From: Gymnopilus junonius
Lineage: Eukaryota; Basidiomycota; Agaricomycetes; Agaricales; Galerinaceae
Direction of reading: 5' to 3'
Assembly (NCBI GenBank): GCA_015501075.1
Contig: JADNYJ010000004.1
Coordinates: 558,001 to 622,000 of the forward strand
Length of the DNA: 64,000 nt
Shown here: one piece after another, positions 12,380-23,682 of the stretch
How the letters are laid out: every line of letters starts with the position of its first letter
Position numbering within the stretch: position 1 is the first letter of the stretch
Notes under the pieces: generated by a model
What the model was told of the DNA's origin: nothing
The model's input: only the letters and a program-made list of their open reading frames with translations
Databases searched by the model: none
Position numbers and translations under genes: made by a program

Positions 12380-14092
12380 ATGGGCACCTTGAATCTTTTC
12401 TTGTCACTCTTTGGATGGACTATTATACCAGATTTCGCTAGCAAACAACTTCTCAACTTCGTATACCATAAATCACCTATTCGCATTGTTGCTGTGCCAC
12501 AACTGGGAAGTCTCCAACATCGAAAACACTATGCAACCGCATTTGCATTTGTTATATTCACCTACCTCACTTATACCCTCATACAATCTGCACGGTCTAT
12601 GCCTCCTAACTTCTACCAAATTCTCGGCGTACCCCCAAACGTCGATGACAATGGGCTGAAACTTGCCTTCAGAGCTTTTGCAAAGAGGTATCATCCTGAT
12701 AAACCTGGGGTAGGGAAAGACGGGGAGGCCTTGTTTATGTATGTTAGGGATGCGTTTGAGGCTCTGAAGGACCCTCCAGTGCGTTTTGCGTATGATCGGT
12801 AGGTGCCACTGCGAATGCTGGATAAAATTATAAATAAACGCGCGTTTCTTACTTTCTGTTTGTTTATCAGGTTTGGACCTGACGTTGTTGGTTGGCACCA
12901 ACATTGCAAGACGACACGCGAATTTCTGCGACGGGGACTTATGGTGTCTTCGGGATACCATATTGTCACGGGGATTGTCCTTTTGTTCTGGTCTGCCATT
13001 GGACGCCCCAGTTCAGTTTCGTTTGTGAGTACTTGCCGTCATTATGATCAGTTCGCTATCGCCATCCTCAACTAATTCTGTTCTATCTCGTCAGTGGCGT
13101 TATGTTTTATTTGCTGCTCTGTTTGCAGGGGAGCTCTCGTTCATCCTCTCACCATTCCCAGCAGCCTCCTCAAGCATAAAACCTCTTTCACCCCATTTGT
13201 TCTCGTTCCTGTCATCCGGCTCCGCCAATGCTTTGTCTTTGCCTACCTCCTTCCCGACGGCCTCCTTCCTTGAGACGATATTCCCCAATAGGATACCGTA
13301 CCAACACATTTTGTTCCTGCACCAGCTGTTCATGATCCTCAGCGTTGCGCTAACTAGAGTTATTCCTCAGTTCTTAGTCCTTCTCAGGGTGGGCACGGAC
13401 CCGAATACAAAGCAGCTTGATGCCGCCGAGCGAGCTATCTGGGAGCAGGTTTATGCAAGTCTTGCCATTGCTGACCGTGAAGGTAAATTTTCCTTTCATT
13501 TATGCCTGTCCATCTTCCTATGCAATCCAACCTGTCATTGACCCTTCTTCTGTTTTGCTTTCAAGCTTCCCTCATCTTACACACCATCCTCCGTTCGATC
13601 ACACCTTCATCCTCAACGTCTGACAAACCATACCACGATCCAACTCTCGCACGTATGCAACCTCTCCAACCAACTCAAACAGCCGCAGCACTAGACACCC
13701 TCACACCCGAGATGCACAATCTAGTGACCGAAACCAACATTAAAATACAGACTGTTGGTCCTATTGCATCAGCTTGGGAAGCCGCGCTGCGCAAGGCATA
13801 TTCTACACGTCAATCTCCTGCTGGGTCTGGATCCGGGAATACCCCACCCGCGACAGACCAACCTACGCCACAAGGTCATCGCACAAAGAATTTTTGGGAA
13901 AAGGAAGCTGATCCTGCTGTCGATGCCGACATCATCACGCTAGCGGGCTCTGAGAGTCCTTCTTCAAGCAGTAGACCGGTTAGTCGAACACCGTCCACGC
14001 CTCGGGGACGAAGAAGTCCAAGTCCCAGCAAGGCGCATTCGAGTTCACCAATGAGGAGGGGGTCGTTTGGGCCTGGAGCCGGAGAAATCTGA
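12380..14092 (+). CDS. membrane-anchored DnaJ (J-domain) protein
   Basis: This is an Hsp40-type co-chaperone, probably of the ER membrane, which would stimulate the ATPase of an Hsp70. Four exons (12380-12798, 12871-13024, 13095-13482, 13566-14092) encode 495 residues. A hydrophobic segment at about residues 53-69 precedes the J domain (about 77-140), whose catalytic His-Pro-Asp is intact at 105-107 in the context KRYHPDKPG. Two to three further hydrophobic segments follow (for example near VTGIVLLFW and LFAALFAGELSF). The last 140 residues are Ser/Pro-rich and disordered, with many S-P motifs. The arrangement, a J domain flanked by membrane segments, resembles the fungal Erj5/Sec63-like group, but I see no Sec63 Brl domain. 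All exon phases close without repair. Confidence 0.85.
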
Positions 14093-14546
14093 CGGCTTGA
14101 GCGCAATTATTCCTGGCCATTTGTATATTAGAGATACCTTTACCCAAAATTTACCCACTTCACTGATGCCAGATCCAATGCCAAAAGAAATAGCTTGTTC
14201 ATTCCAATAGCAAAGACAATGAGTACTCTACGTCGTAAAGTGTTCAACTGTGTTGCCTCTACAAAAAAAGCTAAATCGACTTGTATATACCGAATACTGA
14301 TGTTACAAAAAGATACAACCGCTGTACAAAACTTTACGCTGCTAGTCAAGACAAAAAAGGATAAAGCATAATGAGGGAGTCCGAGATATAGTACAATTTA
14401 ACTTTCACAACAACAAAAAACGACAAGAAAGGAACTGGAAAACATAAATACACGAAAGAAGAAAAAAAAACATCCACGAAAACAGAAAACAAAGCAAAAT
14501 AAAAAACAAAGTGCTGGCAGGCTCACTTTTATTATGAATTTACGAT
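14093..14546. other. convergent 3' intergenic region
   Basis: The DnaJ gene (+) and the BTB gene (-) end facing each other here. The stretch is A-rich on the + strand and probably contains the polyadenylation regions of both. No gene is supported. Confidence 0.5.
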
Positions 14547-17500
14547 TTAGCTGCAACTGGACCAGAAACCAGAAATAGTGGTTCCGGGCATACCAGCAGC
14601 GCCCCTAAACCCAAATTTCTCCTTGACCAGCTCGGTCACCTTCTCACCGTAATTCGAATACATACAATCCAAACCCACAATCGCGTTCTGCACCTCCCAA
14701 ACCTTGATGATCGTCGGCAAATCCATATCCTCCGCCTCTTCCAGCGTCAATGGGGACCGCCGCGCACAGAGCTCGGTGTATGCGGGCACGAGCCACTCCG
14801 CATGCTCAGGGTCGGCAGAAGAGAGGTTGTGTTTCTTGGCCAGCGCGATTTTCTCGACGGCTGTGGTGAGCGGAATGAGTTTTTGGATGGCGAGGGCTTT
14901 GATTTGTGCCATGGACCATTTGCTGCTCAGCTCGAGCATGGAGGTCCATCCGGAGACGGTGTTGATGTCCGTTTGGTAAGGTCACTATGTATCAATGTCG
15001 TAACATTAGTCAAAAAACGGGTAGAGATGATAATGCAGTACTCACGAAGGATAGAAAATGGACAACAATCGTTCAAATTCCACCTTCTTTACGTCGGATA
15101 AGAAGATGTGATTGTTGAACGAAAAGTAGTACGGCCTCAGCAGCTGTCGAAGGTGGGGCGAATGTAGTTCAAAGAAGTGGCGATGGACCTTATACAGGCA
15201 GTTCTCGACCTATAACAAACAAACAAAAAAGAGTCAGATAAAGTTCCAATGACGTACAACAACCAAAGTCAAGAGCCCACCCGGAAAACGACAGTCGCAT
15301 CGGCAAAACAATACTTCTTACTCGCAGGATAACTATTTGTTCCAAACAAGTTCATATTCAACGTCGAATGCTGAACACGAGGAGCACCAGTAACTGAAGG
15401 CGTAGAGAAAGAAGGCGCAGGAGGAATGGGAATAACAACAGGAGGAACCACCGGCCGTGGCGTAGGCGCCTGGTACGTGTACATATTCATATTCCCGACC
15501 CCGACCCCGGTGTAATTCGATGGCTGGGGAGGCATCGGGGGCGGCGGTGGAGGGCAATAGATGGAGTTGTGGAAATGCGGGATAACGGGCGGCGGCCCAC
15601 TACCACGTCTGGTGTCTGAACCAGGTGTAGGCGGCAGAGGCGCGAACCTTAATCTGCGCTGGGGCGGGGCAAGTTCGCTCCAAGAAGGCGGCGGTAGAAA
15701 GGCGCTCGTACGGTCCTTGGGTAACGTCGAACTTGTGTACAGTGGATTCGGCATAGGGCCGCTGCCGTAGGAATTGGGGATGTCGCGGTTTGAGCCTGAC
15801 ACTGAGCCCGAGCGGGCGGTCGATTGACCACAGTTGGGCGTGTTGAAGAAGTGCGACATCCTCTGCACATTCGCGGGTTGGTGGAATTGACTCGTTTGCA
15901 TCCCAAACCCATTGTTATTGCTATTATTGACCGGCACCCTAATCGCAGTTGCATGGACAGGCGACTCCAATGTCGACGTAGTAGTTGAAGGCGCAGGAGG
16001 AGGAGAGGCGTAAGGAGGAATAGTAGGCCAGCTAGAGGGGAAAGCCGAGGCGTAGTAATCATTCCTCGACATATGCGCCATGCTATCCGAACGAAGAGCG
16101 AACTGTGGTGTACCCTCCGCCTTGCTTGCCCCCGTCTGCGTCTGGTCCTGAGCCCGAGCCTGAGCCTGAATTCGGTTCTGTGGTGCCAGAGGGGCAGGAG
16201 CGCGTTGAGGTTGAGGCTGAGGCTGGGAAGGGTACGGCTGGAACAGCGGGACACTATCACCATTCTGCCAAGCACCACCATCACCATTATTATCGACTTT
16301 AGTGGGCACAGGAGGCAAAGGCGGCCTTGACCTCTTGGGAGGCGCATGGATGGATCTACTATCCTTCACAGCGGACTTGCTCCAATCCGTCAACCACCTA
16401 GGAATATTCGGGATAGGCGCGTCTACGAGTCCCCTGCTGGCATCCGAACGTCTCCCATCGTCGTCGTCGACATCATCATCATCGTCGTTTTCGTCGGTTT
16501 CATTTTGCACAATATACCGTGGGGATAGGGTCTTGTTTGGAACATATTCAGGAGAAATAGGTTCGGGCGTGGCACCGTCATCAGAATTTGCATAGGACGG
16601 GGAGCGAGTTCGGTCAGTCTCTGGTATGACGATGACAATTGGTTGAGGCGGATGCGGCAGAAGAGGAGGGGGCGAGGGCGAATATGAGTCGCCACCAGCA
16701 ATTTCATTCGCTGCACTGTATGACGGGGAAGGAATTCGTGACCTTGAGATGCAGATACGCCGAATCGCCGGAGACGGGGGCGTCTGAGGTAAAGAAACAT
16801 AACTCGAAGGCGAAGGAAGAATCTCAGTTCTAGTTCTCAAGAATGGGTTGTATCCTTTCCTACTCTCCTGCTGGTGCTCTTCTCGAGGACTCGACGCGCG
16901 CGAATCTTCATAGTCCAAATACGACACACACCGTCTGGGACTGCTCGATCTCGCTGAGGAATATGGCGACGGGGTACGAGCCCCAGCCCTCACGTTCACA
17001 TTCGTATTCGCATCCGCATTCGCCGCAGCGACCTGAGCTCCACGATGCAAGTCCGCCATCTGCTTCCTGCCCCGCTTTGGAGTCGCGGAGGCGAGGGCGT
17101 TCGCGGTCCAAACATACCCGACGGAAGGAAAGGCGGAGGCATGGGCATTCGCTGCCTACGCAGATGAGGGGAACGGGAACGAGAACGAGAACGACTACTT
17201 TGCCGGATGAGGAACTGTATCGGTCGCTGGGGGCTAGACGACGTCGACGGCAAGGATACTTGAGACCATAAACGCCCTTGACTGGGGAAGTCAGGCTTTT
17301 TTCCAGGACCAGGAGATCGGGTGAGGGACCCTTCCTCCTCAAATCCTCACTCTGCTGTGGACTTGAAGACCTGGGCGTTCGAGGCCCGAATAACCCAGGG
17401 GAGTCCCGTCGCGGTGGCGAACGTGTAAGGGAGCTGTCTAGGAGGCGCTGGAAGGCGGATTGTGTCGATGCTGAGAGATTAGCTGGATCTACTGTAGTGG

Positions 17501-18904
17501 GTATAGGTTCCGCCTAGGGGCGGCAGGGTAGGAATTGGATCTGTTCAGGAAGTTCTGGAGGAATGCCTCTCTAGAGAGATTAATAGTTTCTGTCACTTCC
17601 CGCTGAAATGCGGAGGGTTCCTCTGAAGGAGTCGAGGAGGAAAGTGCAACATCGTCATTCTTGGCCTCAACAATAGGGGGAATAGCAAGGCTACCCAGAA
17701 CGGTGGTTGGCGCAGACCCCTCATCCTCTGTAAAAATCGGGTTGTTATTACTATTGCCAGGAGCATCAACATCGTCAGTGGCGAGTGTAGCGCTGATCGC
17801 AGGAGGAGGCGACTCGGCGCCGATCTCGGCCCAGTAAAGTAACTCAGGCCCGAATTGGCACTATCTGGTCTGATAGGAGCCTCGGCCTGCGTAGATGCCT
17901 CTGGAGTGGGAGTGGCCCTCTTCGCTGGGATTCTTCTGCAGAAAGGGCTTTGCGGTGGAAGTATTCCGCTATAGATATGATCTCTGCCGTCATTCCCTGA
18001 GGGTTACTGGAGACTATGGATGGTGTAATGTAATGTTAGAATGTGTAGTAAATGAGTGTAAGATAGAAAGGAAATTGCTTACCAGGAGACACTTCATCAA
18101 GCGCCTGGAAGAGGCCGGAAGATATCCATGGGTTTTGAGGGGACGGCGCGGTTAACGTCGAGATAGCTGCTGTGGGGGTGGACGTCGTTGGAGCCTCCAA
18201 AGAAGGAGCACCCACCAACTGAGTTGGCACGATAGTATTAGCCAAAGACATATCACCCTCCGCACCAGAGGCTGAAATTTCGAGCTCAGGTTCGGTGGTA
18301 GACGACAAGTCACCATTGTCCTTCTCCTGGTCGTCAACGACAAGCTTCCTGGGAGCGAACGTCGGGTAATCGCCCACCCACACACGACTCTCGAACTGAT
18401 CGCACATTTTATCCAAATCACTCATCTGTCGGGATGAGAAAACATTACTGGCAGTTGGCATAGCGCCATCACCACTCTCGAGGACCGTGGACGTGGCGTT
18501 GCTGTCCAAGCCACCAATGGGCGCTGGGGGCATCAGACCGCCGAACAAGGACGTCCAGCTGTCGGAGTCGGAGTCTGGTTGGGAACCGTGGCTGGAGGTG
18601 GAAGGGGGAGCTGAGGCGGTGGTGCTGGGGGTGGAGGTGTCGAAGCGGGGGGTGTTGGGAGGGAGCACTTCATGGGAGAATGGGGCTCAATGGAGGGCGG
18701 GAGAAAGTCAAGGTCCGAGTCGAGCAGCTCGCCGTCCGAGTTGGAGTTCCAGTCGAGGATGGAGCCGGAGCCCGTGCTGGAGGACGGCGAGCCGGTGAGG
18801 CTCTCTACGGGGACAAGGGCATGGTTTGGAGGCTGGTTCGAACTGAGCAGCTGCTGGAAAAAGTCCATGAGGACGGCGTTACTATTTGGCGCAGCGGAGG
18901 CCAT
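14547..18904 (-). CDS. long disordered protein with C-terminal BTB/POZ domain (six 1-bp breaks)
   Basis: Read 5' to 3' on the minus strand, four exons are visible: 18904-18083, 17924-15281, 15209-15046 and 14984-14547. As given the frame breaks six times, near 18650 (a six-base C run on the coding strand), 17818, 17510, 17256, 17060 and 14970. Adding one base at each point makes a single frame of 1,357 residues in which every intron phase closes. Residues 1 to about 1150 are low-complexity, rich in Ser, Pro, Gln and Arg, with an RS-rich patch and a repeated FGPRTP motif. The C-terminus is a basidiomycete-type BTB domain (FADATVVFR..VENCLYKVHRHFF..HSPHLRQLL) followed by the helical tail usual in this family. 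It may act as a protein-interaction adaptor, perhaps nuclear. The first exons could instead belong to a separate gene, but phase closure argues against that. Confidence 0.7.
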
Positions 18905-19222
18905 TCAAAGAGGGCCTTCCTTGTCTATCAGGAGTACAAGGGTGAGCAGCTCAGAGTCTATTGTGATATGGGTTCTTATAAAGCGGTCATGAGCGCCTCT
19001 TCATGGGAATTGATGGTCACAATGGCAGCCATCACATTTAAATCCCGGAAAACACCAGGAAATGTCACAATTAAAATAAAGTACAGGCTAGTAAATAGAC
19101 TAGCAGAGCACAGGACAGAACAGCAGGTATGTATCCACTTGGTATAGTCGGTGTAGATGATCGAAAAGAAGTCGAGCAGAATAAGGAAAAAAGGGTCTAC
19201 AACCACCGGTCACTTTATTACC

Positions 19223-20885
19223 TCAACCACCATGCCCAAGATACATCAGAGCGTGCATGCCAATGAGGTGGTTAACCAGGCCTGAATCGACAGCGCATGT
19301 CCTCATCTTCGCACGCTGAGCCATGTGTCAAAACTCAAATAAAAACGAACCGAAAAACGGTCCTATTCACTCACCAAGGCAAAACCCACTCCACGGTAAA
19401 TGAATCCATACAAGTCCTTGAATTCCGAATGTGACTTGTCAATAACCCGCGTCGGATCCGTTGGGTCCTTGGTTCGCCCTAGATATTCAATTGTAGCCCG
19501 CTTAATGAGCTGTACGTATAAAACAATGTGTCCATCAATATCTCAACATGCACAGAAGAAGCCAAAAGAAAAAAAAAACGATGCACTGACGTTCTTATTG
19601 GTCTTTTCCAAAGCAGCTCCCTCATCTTGGCTCTCATCTGCCTTTTGCTTTCCCTTGTTGCCGGCATGAACACGTTCAACTGGCGAGACGTCCCCAAACA
19701 CGTCTTTTTCTTTTTCCCTTTCCTTTTCCTTGCCCTTCCCTTTTGCCTTGACATTCTTCGGCAACTCAGGAACCTTGAACACACCGTCTCCTGCATGTTC
19801 ACGGTCACCTGGTACCCCCAAACGCACCCCACTTCCCAAGTCAGCCGCAATACCATTCCCGTTCGTCACCTTCTGCCTCTTTGCCGGTGCAACCCCAACA
19901 CCCAGCACACTCGTACCACTCGCTACGCGCTTCAATTCTCTCCCAGCCCCAGAGCCCGTCGTCACACCGCCTAGACTGCCGTCCGCTTCAGCTCCTTAAT
20001 AAAGAACGCAGGTGGTTTCCGAGGAATAGGATCGTCCGGGCGTGGAACGCGCTTCTTCTGCGTTTGCGGCGATACTGGTCTCTGGGTTATCCTCCCTACA
20101 CAGAGCCTAATGGTCCGTCTGTCTTCCGAATGCGATTCCGACCAAGGCACGAGTTGGGCATAAATAACTATATGGGTCGTCTCCGGACCATCTGCAGATA
20201 GAGATAGGAAGGATCTTCGCATTAGGATGAGAACCCCTTCGGAAACGTGGCGAGTCAACCAAAAAAGAGAGAACACGTACTGCTATCCCCAGAGCTACTC
20301 TGATGCCTATCTCCGACCTCTCGGCTTTTGAATCTTTAGAGGTACTAGCAGAAGCTGAGGCGAAGGGTAAGAGACAAAACGTATTCTCGAAATAAATCTG
20401 CGATAAGATCGCAGATGGATGTATATCCCTGTAATAACGATCATCAATGATCAGTTGCGAACAAACCAAATACACCCTGAAAAATAGAATAGACAAACGT
20501 ACATCTCCACTCCACCGCTTTCATCCACGTATATATCCTTGAGGTTAACGGAGCCAATAAAGCGCAGCGTAGGCCGCCCACGCATACTCTCCAACGCCAA
20601 AGCAAGGGGATTCTCAAGGAGCTGAAAGCTGCTCTGCTTGGACGGCGAACCGAGGCGCGCGGTAAACGTCAATCCATCAAGTAAGAGTAAGGAGTCGGGT
20701 AACGATAGAGCGCCTCTGTATAACAGACGGTACGAGGGTGCATTAGTAGCCGAGTGGCCTTCAAGTTTGCCAGGCGTTTTTGTGGGTGTAGTGGATATAT
20801 CCAGTGGTCCATTAAGTACTGCCGATTTCGGTGGTGTCTGTGCACAAGGAGGAGTAGACGGAGCCCCGACGGCAGCAGCAGACAT
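19223..20885 (-). CDS. predicted nuclear protein, possibly Sld7-like (two 1-bp breaks)
   Basis: Five exons on the minus strand (20885-20503, 20428-20281, 20191-19591, 19509-19375, 19315-19223) would encode 453 residues. Two single missing bases are needed: one at the donor near 20280 (GCAGTACG where GCAGGTACG is expected) and one near 19980. The N-terminal part (YRLLYRGALSLPDSLLLLDG) looks like a folded domain. The middle is rich in Lys/Glu and Pro with basic patches (PAKRQK, KKRVPRPDD). The C-terminus forms a conserved-looking helical unit: LIKRATIEYLGR, then H-S-E-F-K-D-L-Y-G-F-I-Y-R-G-V-G-F-A-L. This resembles the C-terminal dimerisation domain of the replication factor Sld7 (MTBP in animals). 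I make that assignment from pattern only, at low confidence. Alternatively it is an unrelated nuclear protein. Confidence 0.6.
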
Positions 20886-21685
20886 GCAGTATGTGTCCTC
20901 TGCCGTCGTCGTCGTCGATCGTGGTGGGTGTGGATCCGTGACAGAGCCATCAACGCGTCTGTGACAACAGTCATAACACCGCGTCTTTATTATTTCTCAC
21001 GCTATTTTCTCTTGCCTGCTCTGACCTCATTTGCGAGTTTGTCGAATACTTATTTCAATGTCATTGCCATGCCTCTTGGGCTTCTCAACGTGCTGTGTGC
21101 TATCTCCAGGCTAAGTTAACGCTCTTGGCTTTCGCAACAATTCCAGGAAGGAGGGAACAATCGACTAGTCAGGACTCGGGCAAGAGGAAGGTGAACGACC
21201 GCCGCCTGCCGCCTTGGACTGGTTTTATGTGCTGACCACAAAAAGGACGTCACCCACAGGCGCCTAAACACCCCTTCGGCAGAGTCGGAAAAAAGAAATC
21301 CCTGTCCTCAGGCCCAGGATCCCCAAAGAGGAATTACTTTCCAATTTCATTAACGTCCGCGAAATCGGACTCCCGAGCTCCCGCTTCCCGCACCCATTAT
21401 GAAAAACCAAAAACATAATGATGGACCCCCCTCGATCGGCTTGCCGATATCCAAATTTTTTAATTAGATCCATATGTTTTTTTTCGTTTTTGTCCAGGCA
21501 CATCAGGTCATCGTAAATCATCAAATGTAAAACCTTCTGTCCCTTTCTGTTCCTCGTTCCTCATCGGTATCAGGACTTTGATTCGACAGTCAAGATAATT
21601 TAAATACCCACACACCACACACACGCACTCTCTGTGCTCACGCTCTCTACGACCCCCACGCTCATTGACATCCAGAACATCGACA
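20886..21685. other. divergent promoter region
   Basis: About 800 bp between the starts of the minus-strand Sld7-like gene and the plus-strand secreted-protein gene. The 5' leader of the latter is CA-rich near 21606-21630. No coding region is supported. Confidence 0.5.
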
Positions 21686-23057
21686 ATGCGTTCCTTGTTC
21701 TCCTGTTCCCTCCTCTTCCTCGCTGCCTCCCTGTCGGCCGTCAAAGCAGCCGCAATCGACGAGCAAACCCAGTGCTTTGCTGAGATCTGCGGCGAGCCCG
21801 AGTACGCTAGGCTCTTTGGACGTGAGGCTGAAGCAGCGGCAGCAGCAGCAACCCCCTGCCCGACTGTCCATGCCGACAAAGAGCTGACCAACGGCGAACG
21901 CCTCGCTCGCGGTCTTCCCCTCAAACCCCCCACCCGTCGCAGTAAATGTACGTTGCCCTAAAATACAATATGCATGACCGCTCCTTTAGATTTAACTAAT
22001 AATCACCCACCCTCTTTTTTTTTCATGTAGTGCACGTCGCTCGTGCTGCTCAAGCATCGCCCGTCCCAACGGTCACCTACACAGGATACATCCAAGTCCG
22101 CTCGGGCGCCGACAGTCTCGGATACATCACCGCCGTCGGAAGCGCGTCCGGGCTGCTCAAGTACACCACGGACCCCACCCAGGCCATACTCGTTTCCATC
22201 AGCTTGCCCGTCGGCGTGACTTCTGCATCGCAGGCGGATCTCACCATGCTCGTATGCCAATATTCTTTTTCTTCTGCTTTAAATATAATAGTAAACGAAA
22301 TGATAGAACGCGAACGGACCTCTGCTGGGCTTGGTACAAGGAAGAGATGACGCGAACGCTAACCTCGGTACTGGTTCATTCAAGTGAGTCCCCTCTCTCT
22401 CTTAAGCAGTCGTAGAAAAGCAAAGAAATAATACCGCGGTACTAGCTACCTCTACATAACTGGAATCGCTCTTCCTGGAAGTACGTCTCCCTACTTTCCT
22501 TCCTCGCCCGCAAATGCCCAGCTCAACGTCTATTTATGACATCTGCAGCTGACGCTGGAGCAACCCCCGCTATCCTGTCCAACCAATACTCCAGCTCCAC
22601 TAACCTAGCCAGATCCGCCGAGTCCAGCGTCGTACGTCTGCCAAAGTCTATCCTACCTCAAACCATTCACAATGCTAATCAAAACTCTATTTCTATCTTT
22701 TATTACTATCATTATTCAAAAGTGGAGCGTCAACGTCAATACAGGGGTGATGGTATCCAGTGGATCAACTCGGACGGATGTATGTCTTTTTTCCCTTGCC
22801 TTGACCATTACCAGGACTTCCTGCTGAATCTCTTCCTTTCCTTCAGCATCACCTAGCGTCACCGCCTTTGAACAAGGCGGTTTCTTATACGTCGGAGGCG
22901 ACGTGCCAGCCTTCGCTGCGAGGTATCCTTCCCCCATCGTGACCGTCGTGCGTGTTCATTCTACCTCGTCTATGCTTGACCATTCTGCTGAATATCATTT
23001 TGTCTTTCCTGTCGTGCACAGTTCTTCCACTTCGTCCCTGCTATTGTCCCTGTCTAA
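21686..23057 (+). CDS. secreted protein of unknown family, copy 2 (one 1-bp break)
   Basis: This is a paralogue of the gene at 7344-8636. Eight exons (21686-21941, 22031-22251, 22307-22383, 22446-22480, 22549-22631, 22723-22779, 22847-22947, 23022-23057) give 288 residues once one base is restored in the GGGG run at 22744-22747. Exon 6 is then 58 bp, exactly as in copy 1. The ATG at 21686 starts a signal peptide (MRSLFSCSLLFLAAS, cleavage near VKA). Shared motifs with copy 1 are G-Y-I, NYLYITG, SAESSVW, W-I-N-S-D, LYVGGDVPAF and the terminal HFVP. An extra N-terminal segment between the signal peptide and the shared domain is Ala/Glu-rich. Function is unknown. The protein should be secreted. 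Confidence 0.82.
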
Positions 23058-23682
23058 GGCCGGGACTCGGAAATGGTTGATACGGTGGTTGAAAGTACAT
23101 ACTTCCACGGCACAGCCGCTTGTCGCTGTCGTCGTGGATTCTTACCTCTCCACGTCAATATCAATGTAGTTGGTCTGGTATTCGCTCCAGAACTCCTATG
23201 GACAAATTCTATGGACATTGATTACAATGCAATACTTAGATTATTCTAGTTGATATTTTTATTCAGAGCTTTGAGCTCTTTAATGTAGCAACGAAAATGG
23301 ACTGAACTGTGTTGGAAATGTTTGAAATTCGATTACATATCGATGGCAGTATAATGGCTGAGTGTACTGTCTCCTTGCAGCCTCGAATCTCGAGTTGCTA
23401 ATCTCGAATCCTCAGTAAATTTATTCGGGGGTCGTAAGTCTCGTAGCTACATACAGAAAAAGCTGTACAAACAATCCTAGTACTAATAGTGACTATCTAA
23501 TAGTATATACGTATCATGTCATGGAGTCAGTGTCGTCGGGAAAGAAAACAGACCACAGGGAGCAAGAAAAAAAGAAAAAGGACAAGTTGCGCGGTATTAC
23601 TAGCTACACAGTACGTATTTAGAAAGAGAAAAAGAAAGAAACACAGACTACAAAAGCAAACGGACAGAAAGAAGATAAGAAA
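23058..23682. other. convergent 3' intergenic region
   Basis: The secreted-protein gene (+) and the coiled-coil gene (-) converge here. The segment near 23556-23680 is A/G-rich (repeated AAAGAAA-like runs) and has no supported gene. Confidence 0.5.

Noticed and set aside
15649..16347. Long frames opposite or beside the BTB gene exon, on both strands
   Set aside because: They are shadows of the Pro/Ser/Gln-rich coding strand, with Leu/Arg-rich low-complexity translations.
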